From Roseateles_B sp041905785 (GTDB taxonomy: Bacteria > Pseudomonadota > Gammaproteobacteria > Burkholderiales > Burkholderiaceae_C), in NCBI GenBank assembly GCA_041905785.1, contig JAYRKJ010000001.1, forward strand, positions 186,001-250,000: a DNA stretch of 64,000 nt. The letters are read 5' to 3'. Made by a program: the position numbers and the translations under genes. A model generated the notes under the pieces. The model did not search any database and was not told the origin of the DNA. It was given only the letters and a program-made list of their open reading frames with translations. Shown in pieces: positions 36,847 to 45,033 of the stretch (position 1 is the first letter of the stretch; the number at the start of each line of letters is the position of its first letter).

Positions 36847-36872
36847 CGTTTAAACGTATGATTCGTTTAAAC
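36847..36872. repeat. Two CGTTTAAAC boxes 17 bp apart upstream of tRNA-Leu
   Basis: CGTTTAAAC occurs at 36847-36855 and 36864-36872; each contains the 8-bp palindrome GTTTAAAC. They stand out in GC-rich DNA and lie 18-43 bases upstream of the mature tRNA 5' end. Confidence 0.8.
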
Positions 36873-36902
36873 AAACTGCCTGGCCGTTTCAGGAAAGCTG
36901 AG

Positions 36903-36932
36903 ATTCTATCATCAAAAATTTTAAAAGCACAA
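36903..36932 (-). promoter_or_regulatory. Candidate promoter of tRNA-Leu
   Basis: Minus-strand TTGTGC (36932-36927) and TAGAAT (36908-36903) are 18 bases apart in an AT-rich stretch. This would give a leader of about 65 bases, including the CGTTTAAAC boxes. Confidence 0.45.
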
Positions 36933-36985
36933 GTGGTCCCGGCAATGCCGGCACGCAGGCTGCCCTGCTGAGTGAAGTCGAGGGC

Positions 36986-39235
36986 GTGGTGCAGGGGCAC
37001 CGTGACGGGCATGGGTTTCTCATCCCTGACGACGGGCAGCCCGACCTCTATCTGTCCGCGCAGGAGATGCATGCCGTGATGCACGGTGATCGCCTGCGGG
37101 CGCGCATCGTGCGCTACGACAAGCGCGGCCGCCCCGAGGGGCGTGTCCTGGAGATCCTGGACCGCAAGAAACGTCCCATCATCGGCCGCCTGCTGCTGGA
37201 GTCCGGCGTGTGGCTGGTGGCGCCGGAGGACAAGCGCTACGGCCAGGACATCCTGGTGCCCAAGAACGCCATTGCCACCGCCACTGCCGGCCAGGTGGTG
37301 GCGGTGGAGCTGACCGAGCCGCCCTCGCTGTACTCGCAGCCCGTGGGCCGCGTGACCGAGGTGCTGGGCGAGATCGACGATCCCGGCATGGAGATCGAGA
37401 TCGCGGTGCGCAAGTATGAGGTGCCGCACCGCTTCAGCGCCGAGACCCTGTCCCAGGCCGCCAAGCTGCCGGACCGCGTGCGGGCCGTGGACATGAAGAA
37501 CCGCGTGGACCTGCGCGACGTGCCCCTGGTCACCATTGACGGCGAGGATGCGCGGGACTTCGACGACGCCGTCTTCTGCACGCCCCACAAGCAAGGGCGC
37601 GGCAAGAGTGCCTTCAAGGGCTGGCGCCTGCTGGTCGCGATTGCCGATGTCAGCCACTACGTGAAGCCGGGCGAACCGCTGGACCTCGATGCCTACGAGC
37701 GTGCCACCTCGGTCTATTTCCCCCGGCGCGTGATCCCCATGCTGCCGGAGAAGCTCTCCAACGGCCTGTGCTCGCTCAACCCCGATCAGGACCGGCTGTC
37801 CATGGTCTGCGACATGCTGATCACGGAGGAGGGCGAGACCTTTGCCTACCAGTTCTACCCGGCGGTGATCTGCTCGCATGCGCGGCTGACCTACACCGAG
37901 GTGGCGGCGGTGCTGGCCAATACCCACGGGCCCGAAGCGGCGCGCCGCAAGGACCTGGTGCCGCACCTGCTGCACCTGCACGAGGTCTACCGCGCGCTGC
38001 TGAGCCAGCGCCAGCGCCGCGGTGCCGTGGACTTCGATACGGTCGAGACGCAGATCGTCTGCGATGACAACGGCCGCATCGAGAAGATCATTCCCCGCAC
38101 CCGCAACGATGCCCACCGCCTGATCGAGGAAGCCATGCTGGCCGCCAACGTCTGCGCGGCGGACTTCATTGCGGGCGGCAAGCACCACTCGCTGTACCGC
38201 GTGCACGAAGGGCCCACGCCGGAGAAGCGCACGGCGCTGCAGGCCTATCTGCGGGCCCTGGGCATCGGCATGGGTCTGTCGGACGACCCCTCGCCCGGCG
38301 AGTACCAGGCCATTGCCCACGCCACCAAGGACAGGCCGGACGCCACGCAGATCCACACCATGCTGTTGCGCTCCATGCAGCAGGCCATCTACACGGGCGC
38401 CAACGCGGGCCATTTCGGCCTGGCCTACCAGGCCTACACGCACTTCACCAGCCCGATCCGGCGCTACCCCGACTTGCTGGTGCACCGCGTGATCAAGGCC
38501 ATGCTGGGCAACAAGCGCTATCTGCTTGACGCGGGCAAGATGGACGTGCCTGTACCGCCCAAGCGGCCCGGCAAGGGCAAGCCCATCAACCCGGCGGCTG
38601 CCAGCACCGAGCTCGAACGCTGGGAAGTCGTCGGTGCGCATTGCAGTGCCAACGAGCGCCGCGCCGACGAGGCTTCCCGCGACGTCGAGGCCTGGCTCAA
38701 ATGCCGCTACATGCGCGAGCACCTGGGCGAGGAGTTCAGCGGCACCGTCAGCGCGGTGACGAGCTTTGGACTTTTCGTGCAGCTGGACGCGCTCTTCGTC
38801 GAGGGCCTGGTCCACATCACGGAGCTGGGCGGCGAGTACTACCGCTTCGACGAGGTGCGCCAGGAGCTGCGCGGCGAACGCACAGGTATCCGTTACGCCA
38901 CCGGCGCGCGGGTGCAGGTGCAGGTCAGCCGCGTGGACCTGGATGGACGCAAGATCGACTTCCGCCTGGTGCGTGATGCCGACGAGCTGCGTTCCTCCGG
39001 CAAGCCCCTGCGCGACAAGACCGGCCAGGCGCTGCCGCGCCAGGCCACGGACAAGCTGGCCGAGGTGCAGCGTCAGGACCGCGAGGCCAAGGCCAGCGGC
39101 AAGCGGGCCAAGTCGGGCGGCGCCCGCGGATCCGGTCGCGCGGCAGGTGCCGCAGCGGCCGTGGCGCCGGTGCAGGCCAGGAAGGCGGCGGCTCGTCAAT
39201 CGGCGGAGGCGGGCAAGGGCCGCAAGCGCCGCTGA
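36986..39235 (+). CDS. rnr: Exoribonuclease R, without the usual N-terminal domain
   Basis: A 749-residue 3'-5' exoribonuclease of the RNB family. Cold-shock domains begin at once (QGHRDGHGFLIPDDGQPDLYLS), then the RNB catalytic domain with DGEDARDFDDAV (Asp185, 188, 191, 193, 194), a C-terminal S1 domain (GTVSAVTSFGLFVQLDALFVEGLVHI) and a Lys/Arg/Ala-rich tail. RNase R normally has about 60-80 N-terminal residues with a helix-turn-helix domain before the first cold-shock domain. Here the in-frame stop at 36899-36901 leaves no room. GTG at 36986 is the first usual start codon after that stop, although family similarity seems to begin a few codons before it (LLSEVEGVV). The true initiation codon is therefore unsure. 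Confidence 0.93.
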   Translation: MVQGHRDGHGFLIPDDGQPDLYLSAQEMHAVMHGDRLRARIVRYDKRGRPEGRVLEILDRKKRPIIGRLLLESGVWLVAPEDKRYGQDILVPKNAIATATAGQVVAVELTEPPSLYSQPVGRVTEVLGEIDDPGMEIEIAVRKYEVPHRFSAETLSQAAKLPDRVRAVDMKNRVDLRDVPLVTIDGEDARDFDDAVFCTPHKQGRGKSAFKGWRLLVAIADVSHYVKPGEPLDLDAYERATSVYFPRRVIPMLPEKLSNGLCSLNPDQDRLSMVCDMLITEEGETFAYQFYPAVICSHARLTYTEVAAVLANTHGPEAARRKDLVPHLLHLHEVYRALLSQRQRRGAVDFDTVETQIVCDDNGRIEKIIPRTRNDAHRLIEEAMLAANVCAADFIAGGKHHSLYRVHEGPTPEKRTALQAYLRALGIGMGLSDDPSPGEYQAIAHATKDRPDATQIHTMLLRSMQQAIYTGANAGHFGLAYQAYTHFTSPIRRYPDLLVHRVIKAMLGNKRYLLDAGKMDVPVPPKRPGKGKPINPAAASTELERWEVVGAHCSANERRADEASRDVEAWLKCRYMREHLGEEFSGTVSAVTSFGLFVQLDALFVEGLVHITELGGEYYRFDEVRQELRGERTGIRYATGARVQVQVSRVDLDGRKIDFRLVRDADELRSSGKPLRDKTGQALPRQATDKLAEVQRQDREAKASGKRAKSGGARGSGRAAGAAAAVAPVQARKAAARQSAEAGKGRKRR

Positions 39236-39277
39236 AGCCTTGTGTTAAGTGATGCAGAACTCCCAATGCGAGACCCC

Positions 39278-39652
39278 ATGTCTGAAGAGCAACTGCTGCA
39301 AGGCTCATGCCACTGTGGCGCAGTCCGCCTGACGCTGCCCTCGGCGCCGGAGCAGGCGACGCTGTGCAACTGCTCGATCTGCCGGCGCCTCGGGGGTCTG
39401 TGGGCGTACTACGAGTTCGGAACGGTCCGGATCGAAGGGCATCCCGAGCACACGGCCGAGTACATCTGGGGCGACAAGACGCTGCGCACGGTGCGCTGCA
39501 AGACCTGCGGCTGCGCCACGCATTGGGAGCCCCTCGTCCCGGAGCCGGGCGGCAAGCACGGCGTCAATCTGAACAACTTTGATCCACGCCTCCAGGCGGG
39601 CGTCCGGGTGCGCAGGTTTGACGGCGCGGACACCTGGACATTCATCGACTGA
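39278..39652 (+). CDS. GFA-family zinc protein
   Basis: A 124-residue protein of the glutathione-dependent formaldehyde-activating (GFA / CENP-V) fold. Zinc ligands appear in GSCHCGAVRL, CNCSICRRLG and RCKTCGCATHWEPL. The fold binds zinc and often glutathione adducts, but most short members have no proven activity. Start choice: MSEEQLLQGSCHCG at 39278; ATG at 39266 or GTG at 39242 would add residues without matching features. Stands alone behind rnr. Confidence 0.85.
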   Translation: MSEEQLLQGSCHCGAVRLTLPSAPEQATLCNCSICRRLGGLWAYYEFGTVRIEGHPEHTAEYIWGDKTLRTVRCKTCGCATHWEPLVPEPGGKHGVNLNNFDPRLQAGVRVRRFDGADTWTFID

Positions 39653-39756
39653 CACCGCTTGCCGCTGCGCCGTTCTCGCCGGCGAACGCGAGCGGCTGAG
39701 GTGCCGGGCGGGTCCGCAGCCGTCTGCCGCTGCCGCCGCCTCCCTGTGTGATCAGC

Positions 39757-41289
39757 TCAGGGTGCCGTGAACTGAAGAGCGTGCATGCGCTCGATCAGTT
39801 CCGCGGCCCTGAGCGGTGCCGGCGCGCCCTGTGCCGCCTCGCCGTGCCAGGCCACGCCGATCGTGGCGACCTCATGGGGCGACAGCTGCGGTGCCTGCGC
39901 CCACAGGCCGCCCAGCCAGCCGGCCAGCACGTCTCCGGTGCCTGGGCTGGCCAGGGCCGCGTTGCCGCCGCCATTGAGGTGCAGGGGCTCGCCCGGGCTG
40001 GCCATCACGCTGCCGGAGCCTTTCAGCACGACGCTGCAGTCCAGCAGCGTGCTCAGCGCCCGAGTCGCGGCCAGCCGGTCGGCCTGGATTGCTTCGGCGG
40101 GGCAGGCCAGCAGGCGGGCGGCCTCCAGCGGATGCGGGGTCAGTATCGTCTGCAGGCCTCGGGCCCGGCGACCGCTCAGCAGCTGCTGGGTGGCGGCATC
40201 GCGCGACAGGCTGTTGAGGCCGTCGGCGTCAAGCACCAGGCGCGGCGCATGCTGCAGCACTGCCGGCAGCGCAGAGGCGGCGCGGACGTCCAGCCCGCGC
40301 GCAGCGCCGCACCCCACCACCAGGGTCAGGTCTTGCCAGGGCGTGTGTTCGTCAAGCGGCCCCTCGGGCCAGCGCATCAGCTCGGGGCGGCTCCCGGCGC
40401 CGGGCCCCAGGCTGCTGGGAGACAAGGGCTTGAGGTGGACCTTGCCGGCACCCGCGGCCAGAGCGGCGCTTGCCGCCAGTGCCGCGGCGCCTTCCATGTG
40501 GCTGGCCCCGCCGATGACCAGCACCTGGCCATAGCTGCCCTTGTGGCTGGCATGGCGGCGTGGGGTCAGGTCTTGCCAGCGTCGGCGCTCACCGCCGGTG
40601 ACCAGCCAGCCGCTGTCGCCCACGACGCCGCCGGTGCCCAGCGCGTCAAACCAGATTCGTCCGGCCTGGTCGCGACCCTGCGCGGTGAACAGTCCCGGCT
40701 TGAGGCTCAGCAGACACAGGGTGTGCTGTGCGCTGACGACGGGGCCGGGCCGCCCCTGGGCATCTGGGCAGGACTGCCCCGTGTCGGACTGCAGGCCGCT
40801 GGGCAGGTCCACGCTCAGCACGGGCAATCCGCTGGCATTGATGGTGGCGATGGCCTGCGCCAGTGCACCCTCGGGCGCACGCTGCAGACCCAGCCCCAGC
40901 AGGGCGTCGATGATCAGGTCGCAGCCCGGCGGCGGCAGCGGTGATGGGCCGACGGTCAGTCCGGCGTCCACCGCGGACTGCAGGGCCCACTGCGCATCGG
41001 CGGGCATGGGCCTGCTGCCCGCCCAGTGACTGATGTGAACCTCGAGGCCTGCCGCGGCCAGATGGCGGGCGGCCACCAGGCCGTCACCGCCATTGTTGCC
41101 GGGGCCGCAGGCGACCCAGACGCGGCGGGCATGAGGCGCCACGGCCAGGCAAAGGCGCGCTGCGGCCAAGCCCGCGGCCGCCATCAGCGCGTGCGCGGGG
41201 GCCCGGGCGGCGGCCTCGGCTTCCAGTGCGCGGCAGCCCTGGGTGCTGAAGAGCGGGAGCCGGCCTGCGTGACGGAGTACCTCGATCAT
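39757..41289 (-). CDS. nnr: Bifunctional NAD(P)H-hydrate epimerase / dehydratase
   Basis: A 510-residue two-domain repair enzyme. The N-terminal half is the YjeF_N epimerase (ACGPGNNGGDGLVAARHL, DALLGLGL, VDLPSGLQSDTG). The C-terminal half is the ADP-dependent (S)-NAD(P)HX dehydratase (SHKGSYGQVLVIGGA, GDVLAGWLGGLWAQ with the GTGDVLAG motif and HPLEAARLL). It converts damaged NADHX/NADPHX back to NAD(P)H. Two copies of the motif GGGTCAGGTCTTGCCAG lie inside it 240 bases apart, read as WQDLT in the protein. The downstream neighbour is a DadA-like gene in the same direction, 14 bases away. Confidence 0.95.
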   Translation of the reverse strand: MIEVLRHAGRLPLFSTQGCRALEAEAAARAPAHALMAAAGLAAARLCLAVAPHARRVWVACGPGNNGGDGLVAARHLAAAGLEVHISHWAGSRPMPADAQWALQSAVDAGLTVGPSPLPPPGCDLIIDALLGLGLQRAPEGALAQAIATINASGLPVLSVDLPSGLQSDTGQSCPDAQGRPGPVVSAQHTLCLLSLKPGLFTAQGRDQAGRIWFDALGTGGVVGDSGWLVTGGERRRWQDLTPRRHASHKGSYGQVLVIGGASHMEGAAALAASAALAAGAGKVHLKPLSPSSLGPGAGSRPELMRWPEGPLDEHTPWQDLTLVVGCGAARGLDVRAASALPAVLQHAPRLVLDADGLNSLSRDAATQQLLSGRRARGLQTILTPHPLEAARLLACPAEAIQADRLAATRALSTLLDCSVVLKGSGSVMASPGEPLHLNGGGNAALASPGTGDVLAGWLGGLWAQAPQLSPHEVATIGVAWHGEAAQGAPAPLRAAELIERMHALQFTAP

Positions 41290-41303
41290 GCGGCCACTCT
41301 AGC

Positions 41304-42605
41304 TCAGCGCAGCCGTTCCGGTGCGAGTGGACTCAGGTCCAGGCCGGGGTCGCGCCCGCCGATCAGGGCGGCCATCACCTGGGCAGTGCCCGCCGCGAGC
41401 GCGGCTCCCTGGCCGCCGTGGGCCAGGTTCAGCCAGATGCCCTCGGCGCCGCTGGCGCCCAGCAGCGGCAGGCCGTCCGCCAGCATCAGTCGGGTGCCCT
41501 GCCAGTACTGGACCTGCTGCGGCAGGATGGCGCCGGGGAACCAGTCGTGCAGCACCGCATGCAGACGCTCGAAGCCCTTGTCGCCACGGCTGGGCAGCTG
41601 GAAGCTGGCGCCGCCGCTGACCCGCACGCGCTGCCCCAGCCGGCTGAGCAGCACCTGGTGGGCGTCGTCGATCAGGTTGGCGCGCGGCCCGAGGTCGGGG
41701 AAGGCCTCCAGCTGGCGCAGCGGTGCGGTCAGGCTGCGGCCCCAGACCTGTCGCAGCGCAGGCTTCAGGCCGAGCTGCGTCAGCAGTGGGTCCTCGGGCT
41801 GCGCGCCGCAGAGCAGGATGGCATCAAAGCTGTGGGTCTGGGCTTCGCGTGGGGCGGGCAGGGTGCTGGGGCCGGCCTTGCTGGCTGCCTCCTGCCTTTG
41901 CGCGGCAAGGGGTAGTCCGGCCTGGGCGGCTGGGCCATGGGTGAGGGCGGGGCGCTTGCCGGCTTGCAGCTTGCGGACCTCGGTGTGGAACATGAAGTGC
42001 ACGCCCAGGCGCTGCGCGGCCTGCTTGAGCAGCAGGCACAGCTCGCGACCATTGGCGGCCTCCGCGTCCGGCAGATGCCAGCCGCCGTGCAGCGGCGTGT
42101 CCGGGCTGAGGCCGGGCTCCTGTCGGCGGCAGGCTTCGGCGTCCAGCCATTGGTGGGTGATGCCCGCGGCCTGCCAGCGCTCCGCCAGCGCTTTGGCCTT
42201 GCGGGCCTGCGCCTCGTCGCGCATAAGCACGAGCAGGCCCTCGCTGCGTTCATGGTCCAGCTGCAGCTGCCGCCGCAGCACGGTCGCGCGGGCCAGGCTG
42301 CGTTGGGCCAGGGTCAGCAGCGTGCACTGCTGGACGTCCTGCCAACCCTTGCCGCGCGCCTGGCGGGCGGCCCAGCGCCAGCCGGGATTGGACAGCCCGG
42401 CGGCTTCCAGTGCCAGGGCCTGGCTGCCGCACAGACCACCCCAGACGGGACTCAGGGCCGGGGCGCTGAGTCCGCCCTGCGCGAAGCTGGCCTCGGCGGC
42501 AACACTGCCGCTGCGTTCAAAGACGACGACGGCATGACCCTGGGCAGCCAGTTCAAGCGCGGCATGGACGCCGGTCAGGCCGGCGCCGACAACGGCGATT
42601 TCCAT
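41304..42605 (-). CDS. DadA-like FAD-dependent amine/amino-acid oxidoreductase
   Basis: A 433-residue flavoprotein of the DAO family. The N-terminal Rossmann motif is VVGAGLTGVHAALELAAQGHAVVVFE, with ASFAQGGLSAPALSPVW matching the FAD loop of the D-amino acid dehydrogenase (DadA) group. The C-terminal part has a typical LNLAHGGQGAALAAGTAQVMAALIGG. It probably oxidises a D-amino acid or similar amine and passes electrons to quinone or O2. A Pro/Ala/Gln-rich stretch near residues 230-260 is unusual. Substrate not determinable. Confidence 0.85.
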   Translation of the reverse strand: MEIAVVGAGLTGVHAALELAAQGHAVVVFERSGSVAAEASFAQGGLSAPALSPVWGGLCGSQALALEAAGLSNPGWRWAARQARGKGWQDVQQCTLLTLAQRSLARATVLRRQLQLDHERSEGLLVLMRDEAQARKAKALAERWQAAGITHQWLDAEACRRQEPGLSPDTPLHGGWHLPDAEAANGRELCLLLKQAAQRLGVHFMFHTEVRKLQAGKRPALTHGPAAQAGLPLAAQRQEAASKAGPSTLPAPREAQTHSFDAILLCGAQPEDPLLTQLGLKPALRQVWGRSLTAPLRQLEAFPDLGPRANLIDDAHQVLLSRLGQRVRVSGGASFQLPSRGDKGFERLHAVLHDWFPGAILPQQVQYWQGTRLMLADGLPLLGASGAEGIWLNLAHGGQGAALAAGTAQVMAALIGGRDPGLDLSPLAPERLR

Positions 42606-42749
42606 TCAGGACCTCGCCGTCAGCAGCCACCCGCCCGGCTGGGCAGACGCCATGGGTGCGAGGAGGGCTTGGTGCAGGGGCCACCGGCAGGCCCGAAGGG
42701 CTGTCTCGGGGCAGGCGGTGCTGCAAGGGGCGGGAGTGAACTTCAAGCG

Positions 42750-42758
42750 TGTTATACT
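42750..42758 (+). promoter_or_regulatory. Extended -10 promoter of rpsB-tsf
   Basis: TGTTATACT matches the extended -10 consensus (TGn plus TATACT at 42753-42758). No -35 at normal spacing, which extended -10 promoters can lack. The predicted leader to the rpsB ATG is about 230 bases. Confidence 0.6.
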
Positions 42759-42764
42759 CTTTGG

Positions 42765-42992
42765 GTTTTGCCGGGTCATGTTCCCGCGTCAAGGCAGGTG
42801 CAGTGCGATGTTGTCGCGTCTGTCCTGTTCGATTTTTGGCGCAGAGGAGGGCTTGGCAGACAAATCGCAAACCCGGCAATCGATAGGTGTCGCGTCTGCA
42901 GCGCTTGGATTCTGTGCAATTTCTGTGCGATTCAAGCTTTGAGCTGCGGCGCGATTCGAGCCGGATTTTAGAACCAACCTTCGGAGTTACTC
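42765..42992 (+). other. Long rpsB leader
   Basis: No gene is supported. The leader is AT-richer than its surroundings and holds a direct repeat, TTCTGTGCAATT then TTCTGTGCGATT (about 42910-42933). Ribosomal protein S2 represses its own mRNA through a leader in Gammaproteobacteria; whether this one acts likewise is inference. Confidence 0.45.
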
Positions 42993-43739
42993 ATGTCCGT
43001 CACGATGCGCGAAATGCTGGAAGCAGGCGTCCACTTTGGTCACCAAACCCGCTTCTGGAACCCCAAGATGGCCCCCTTCATCTACGGCCATCGCAACAAG
43101 ATCCACATCATCAACCTCGAAAAGACGCTGCCCAAGTTCGAGGAAGCCCTGAAGTTCGTGCGCCAGCTGTCGGCCAAGCGCGGCACGATCCTGATGATCG
43201 GCACCAAGCGTCAAGCCCGCGAGATCGTTGCCGCTGAAGCCCAGCGCGCCGGCGTGCCCTTCGTTGACCAGCGTTGGCTGGGCGGCATGCTGACCAACTT
43301 CAAGACGGTCAAGGGTTCGCTGAAGAACCTGAAGGACATGCAGGCTCAAGTCGAGAACGGCACCCAGCCCGCCATCAAGAAGGAAGCCCTGATGTTCCAG
43401 CGCGACCTGGCCAAGCTGGAAAAGAACATCGGCGGCATCCAAGACATGGCTGCCCTGCCTGACGCCATGTTCGTGATCGACGTCGGCTACCACAAGATCG
43501 CCATCGCCGAAGCCAAGAAGCTGGGCATCCCCGTGATCGGCGTGGTGGACACCAACCACTCGCCCGAGGGCATCGACTACGTCATCCCCGGCAACGACGA
43601 CTCCGCCAAGGCTGTCGCTCTGTACGCCAAGGCTGTTGCTGACGCCGTGCTGGAAGGCCGTGCCAACAGCACCGCCGAGCTGGTGCAGGCAGTTGCCGCC
43701 GACGGCGACGAGTTCGTGGAAGTGAACGAAGGCGCCTGA
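42993..43739 (+). CDS. rpsB: 30S ribosomal protein S2
   Basis: A 248-residue S2. It begins SVTMREMLEAGVHFGHQTRFWNP and contains IYGHRNKIHIINLEKT, VPFVDQRWLGGMLTNF and PVIGVVDTNHSPEGIDYVIPGNDD, all family hallmarks. The coiled-coil insertion near residues 105-150 is present. GGAG lies 8-12 bases before the ATG. First gene of the large cluster; followed by an intrinsic terminator before tsf. Confidence 0.99.
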   Translation: MSVTMREMLEAGVHFGHQTRFWNPKMAPFIYGHRNKIHIINLEKTLPKFEEALKFVRQLSAKRGTILMIGTKRQAREIVAAEAQRAGVPFVDQRWLGGMLTNFKTVKGSLKNLKDMQAQVENGTQPAIKKEALMFQRDLAKLEKNIGGIQDMAALPDAMFVIDVGYHKIAIAEAKKLGIPVIGVVDTNHSPEGIDYVIPGNDDSAKAVALYAKAVADAVLEGRANSTAELVQAVAADGDEFVEVNEGA

Positions 43740-43759
43740 GCCCTTCGCCACTTGCTCTC

Positions 43760-43864
43760 AAGGAAACGCGGGGCCGTCCCGAGTTTCCTTACCCCCTCGG
43801 GGGGGCCTGGCATGCAGTGACAGGTCTGGGGGCACTCAAGAGGGGCTGATTCAGCCCCTTTTTT
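43760..43864 (+). terminator. Hairpin pair and intrinsic terminator between rpsB and tsf
   Basis: AAGGAAACGCGGG (43760-43772) pairs with CCCGAGTTTCCTT (43778-43790), a 13-bp stem with one mismatch. Further on AGGGGCTGA (43841-43849) and TCAGCCCCT (43851-43859) form a palindromic stem running into six T (43859-43864), a classical terminator. tsf must be served by read-through or its own promoter. Confidence 0.85.
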
Positions 43865-43924
43865 CCACGCTGAATCTGTATTCGAGGAGCCGCCGTGTCG
43901 GCTCCCTGTCCAACGGAGATTGAA

Positions 43925-44836
43925 ATGGCTGCAATTACCGCAAGCATGGTCGCCGAGCTGCGCGCCCGTACCGATGCTCCCATGATGGAGTGCAAGAAGG
44001 CCCTGACCGAGGCCGATGGCGACCTGACCCGCGCTGAAGAAATCCTGCGCGTCAAGCTGGGCAACAAGGCCGGCAAGGCCGCTTCCCGCATCACCGCTGA
44101 AGGCGTGGTGGCGGCTGCCGTCGTCGGCGGCGCCGGCGCCCTGATCGAAGTCAACTGCGAAACCGACTTCGTTTCCAAGAACGACGCCTTCCTGGCCTTC
44201 GTGAACGCCCTGGCTGGCCTCGTGGCCGAGAAGAACCCGGCCGACGTGGACGCCCTGTCGGCACTGCCCCTGTCCCAGGAAGGCTTCGGCCCGACCGTGG
44301 AAGACGTGCGCAAGGGCCTGATCGGCAAGATCGGCGAGAACATGACCATCCGCCGCTTCAAGCGCTACGAGGGTGGCAAGCTGGTCTCCTACCTGCACGG
44401 CACCCGCATCGGCGTGATGGTCGAGTTCGAGGGTGACGACGTGGCAGCCAAGGACGTCGCCATGCACGTGGCCGCCATGAAGCCGGCTGCGCTGTCCTCC
44501 GCCGAAGTGCCGGCTGATCTGGTCGCCAAGGAGCGCAAGATCGCCGAAGAGAAGGCTGCCGAGTCCGGCAAGCCGGCCGACATCGTCGCCAAGATGGTCG
44601 AAGGCTCGGTGCAGAAGTTCCTGAAGGAAGTCGCCCTGCTGGACCAGGTCTTCGTGAAGGCCGCCGACGGCAAGCAGTCCGTGGGCGCCATGCTCAAGGA
44701 CAAGGCCACCACGGTGAAGAGCTTCACCCTGTACGTGGTGGGCGAAGGCATCGAGAAGAAGGTCGACGACTTCGCTGCCGAAGTGGCCGCCCAGAAGGCT
44801 GCCGCCGAAGCGGCTGCCGCTGCCAAGAACGCCTGA
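43925..44836 (+). CDS. tsf: Elongation factor Ts
   Basis: A 303-residue nucleotide exchange factor for EF-Tu. The N-terminal UBA-like domain holds VAELRARTDAPMMECKKAL, the core has VEVNCETDFVSKND-type sequence (LIEVNCETDFVSKNDAFLAF), and the coiled-coil and C-terminal module end in an Ala/Lys tail. GGAG lies about 10 bases ahead of the ATG. Length slightly above E. coli (283). Confidence 0.99.
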   Translation: MAAITASMVAELRARTDAPMMECKKALTEADGDLTRAEEILRVKLGNKAGKAASRITAEGVVAAAVVGGAGALIEVNCETDFVSKNDAFLAFVNALAGLVAEKNPADVDALSALPLSQEGFGPTVEDVRKGLIGKIGENMTIRRFKRYEGGKLVSYLHGTRIGVMVEFEGDDVAAKDVAMHVAAMKPAALSSAEVPADLVAKERKIAEEKAAESGKPADIVAKMVEGSVQKFLKEVALLDQVFVKAADGKQSVGAMLKDKATTVKSFTLYVVGEGIEKKVDDFAAEVAAQKAAAEAAAAAKNA

Positions 44837-44937
44837 GCGTCCTTTGGCCGGGCTGACGAGCCTGGCCTGCCGCTCGGCGTGACCTGGGAATGAGGGGGAA
44901 CTCCCCACTTCCTTGATTCACTGCGACGGCTGGAAAC

Positions 44938-44960
44938 AAAGGGCGCCTCTGGCGCCCTTT
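44938..44960 (+). terminator. Terminator between tsf and pyrH
   Basis: AAAGGGCGCC (44938-44947) and GGCGCCCTTT (44951-44960) form a perfect 10-bp stem with loop TCT. The T-tract is short (TTT then ACAC), so it should act on both strands with partial read-through. Confidence 0.75.
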
Positions 44961-45033
44961 ACACTTGCGCCTGCGGCCGGGGGGGAGCGCTCTCCGGCAT
45001 CGCGGCAACCCCACCACTCACGACGAGGACACA

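Noticed and set aside
39499..39507. CAAGACCTG in the GFA-family gene as another copy of the repeat motif
   Set aside because: Only nine bases match; they encode a Cys-Lys-Thr-Cys zinc motif, so protein constraint explains them. The same holds for a nine-base match at 50132-50140.
42652..42942. A 96-codon frame ahead of rpsB
   Set aside because: It crosses the extended -10 promoter and leader, has no ribosome site and no familiar sequence.
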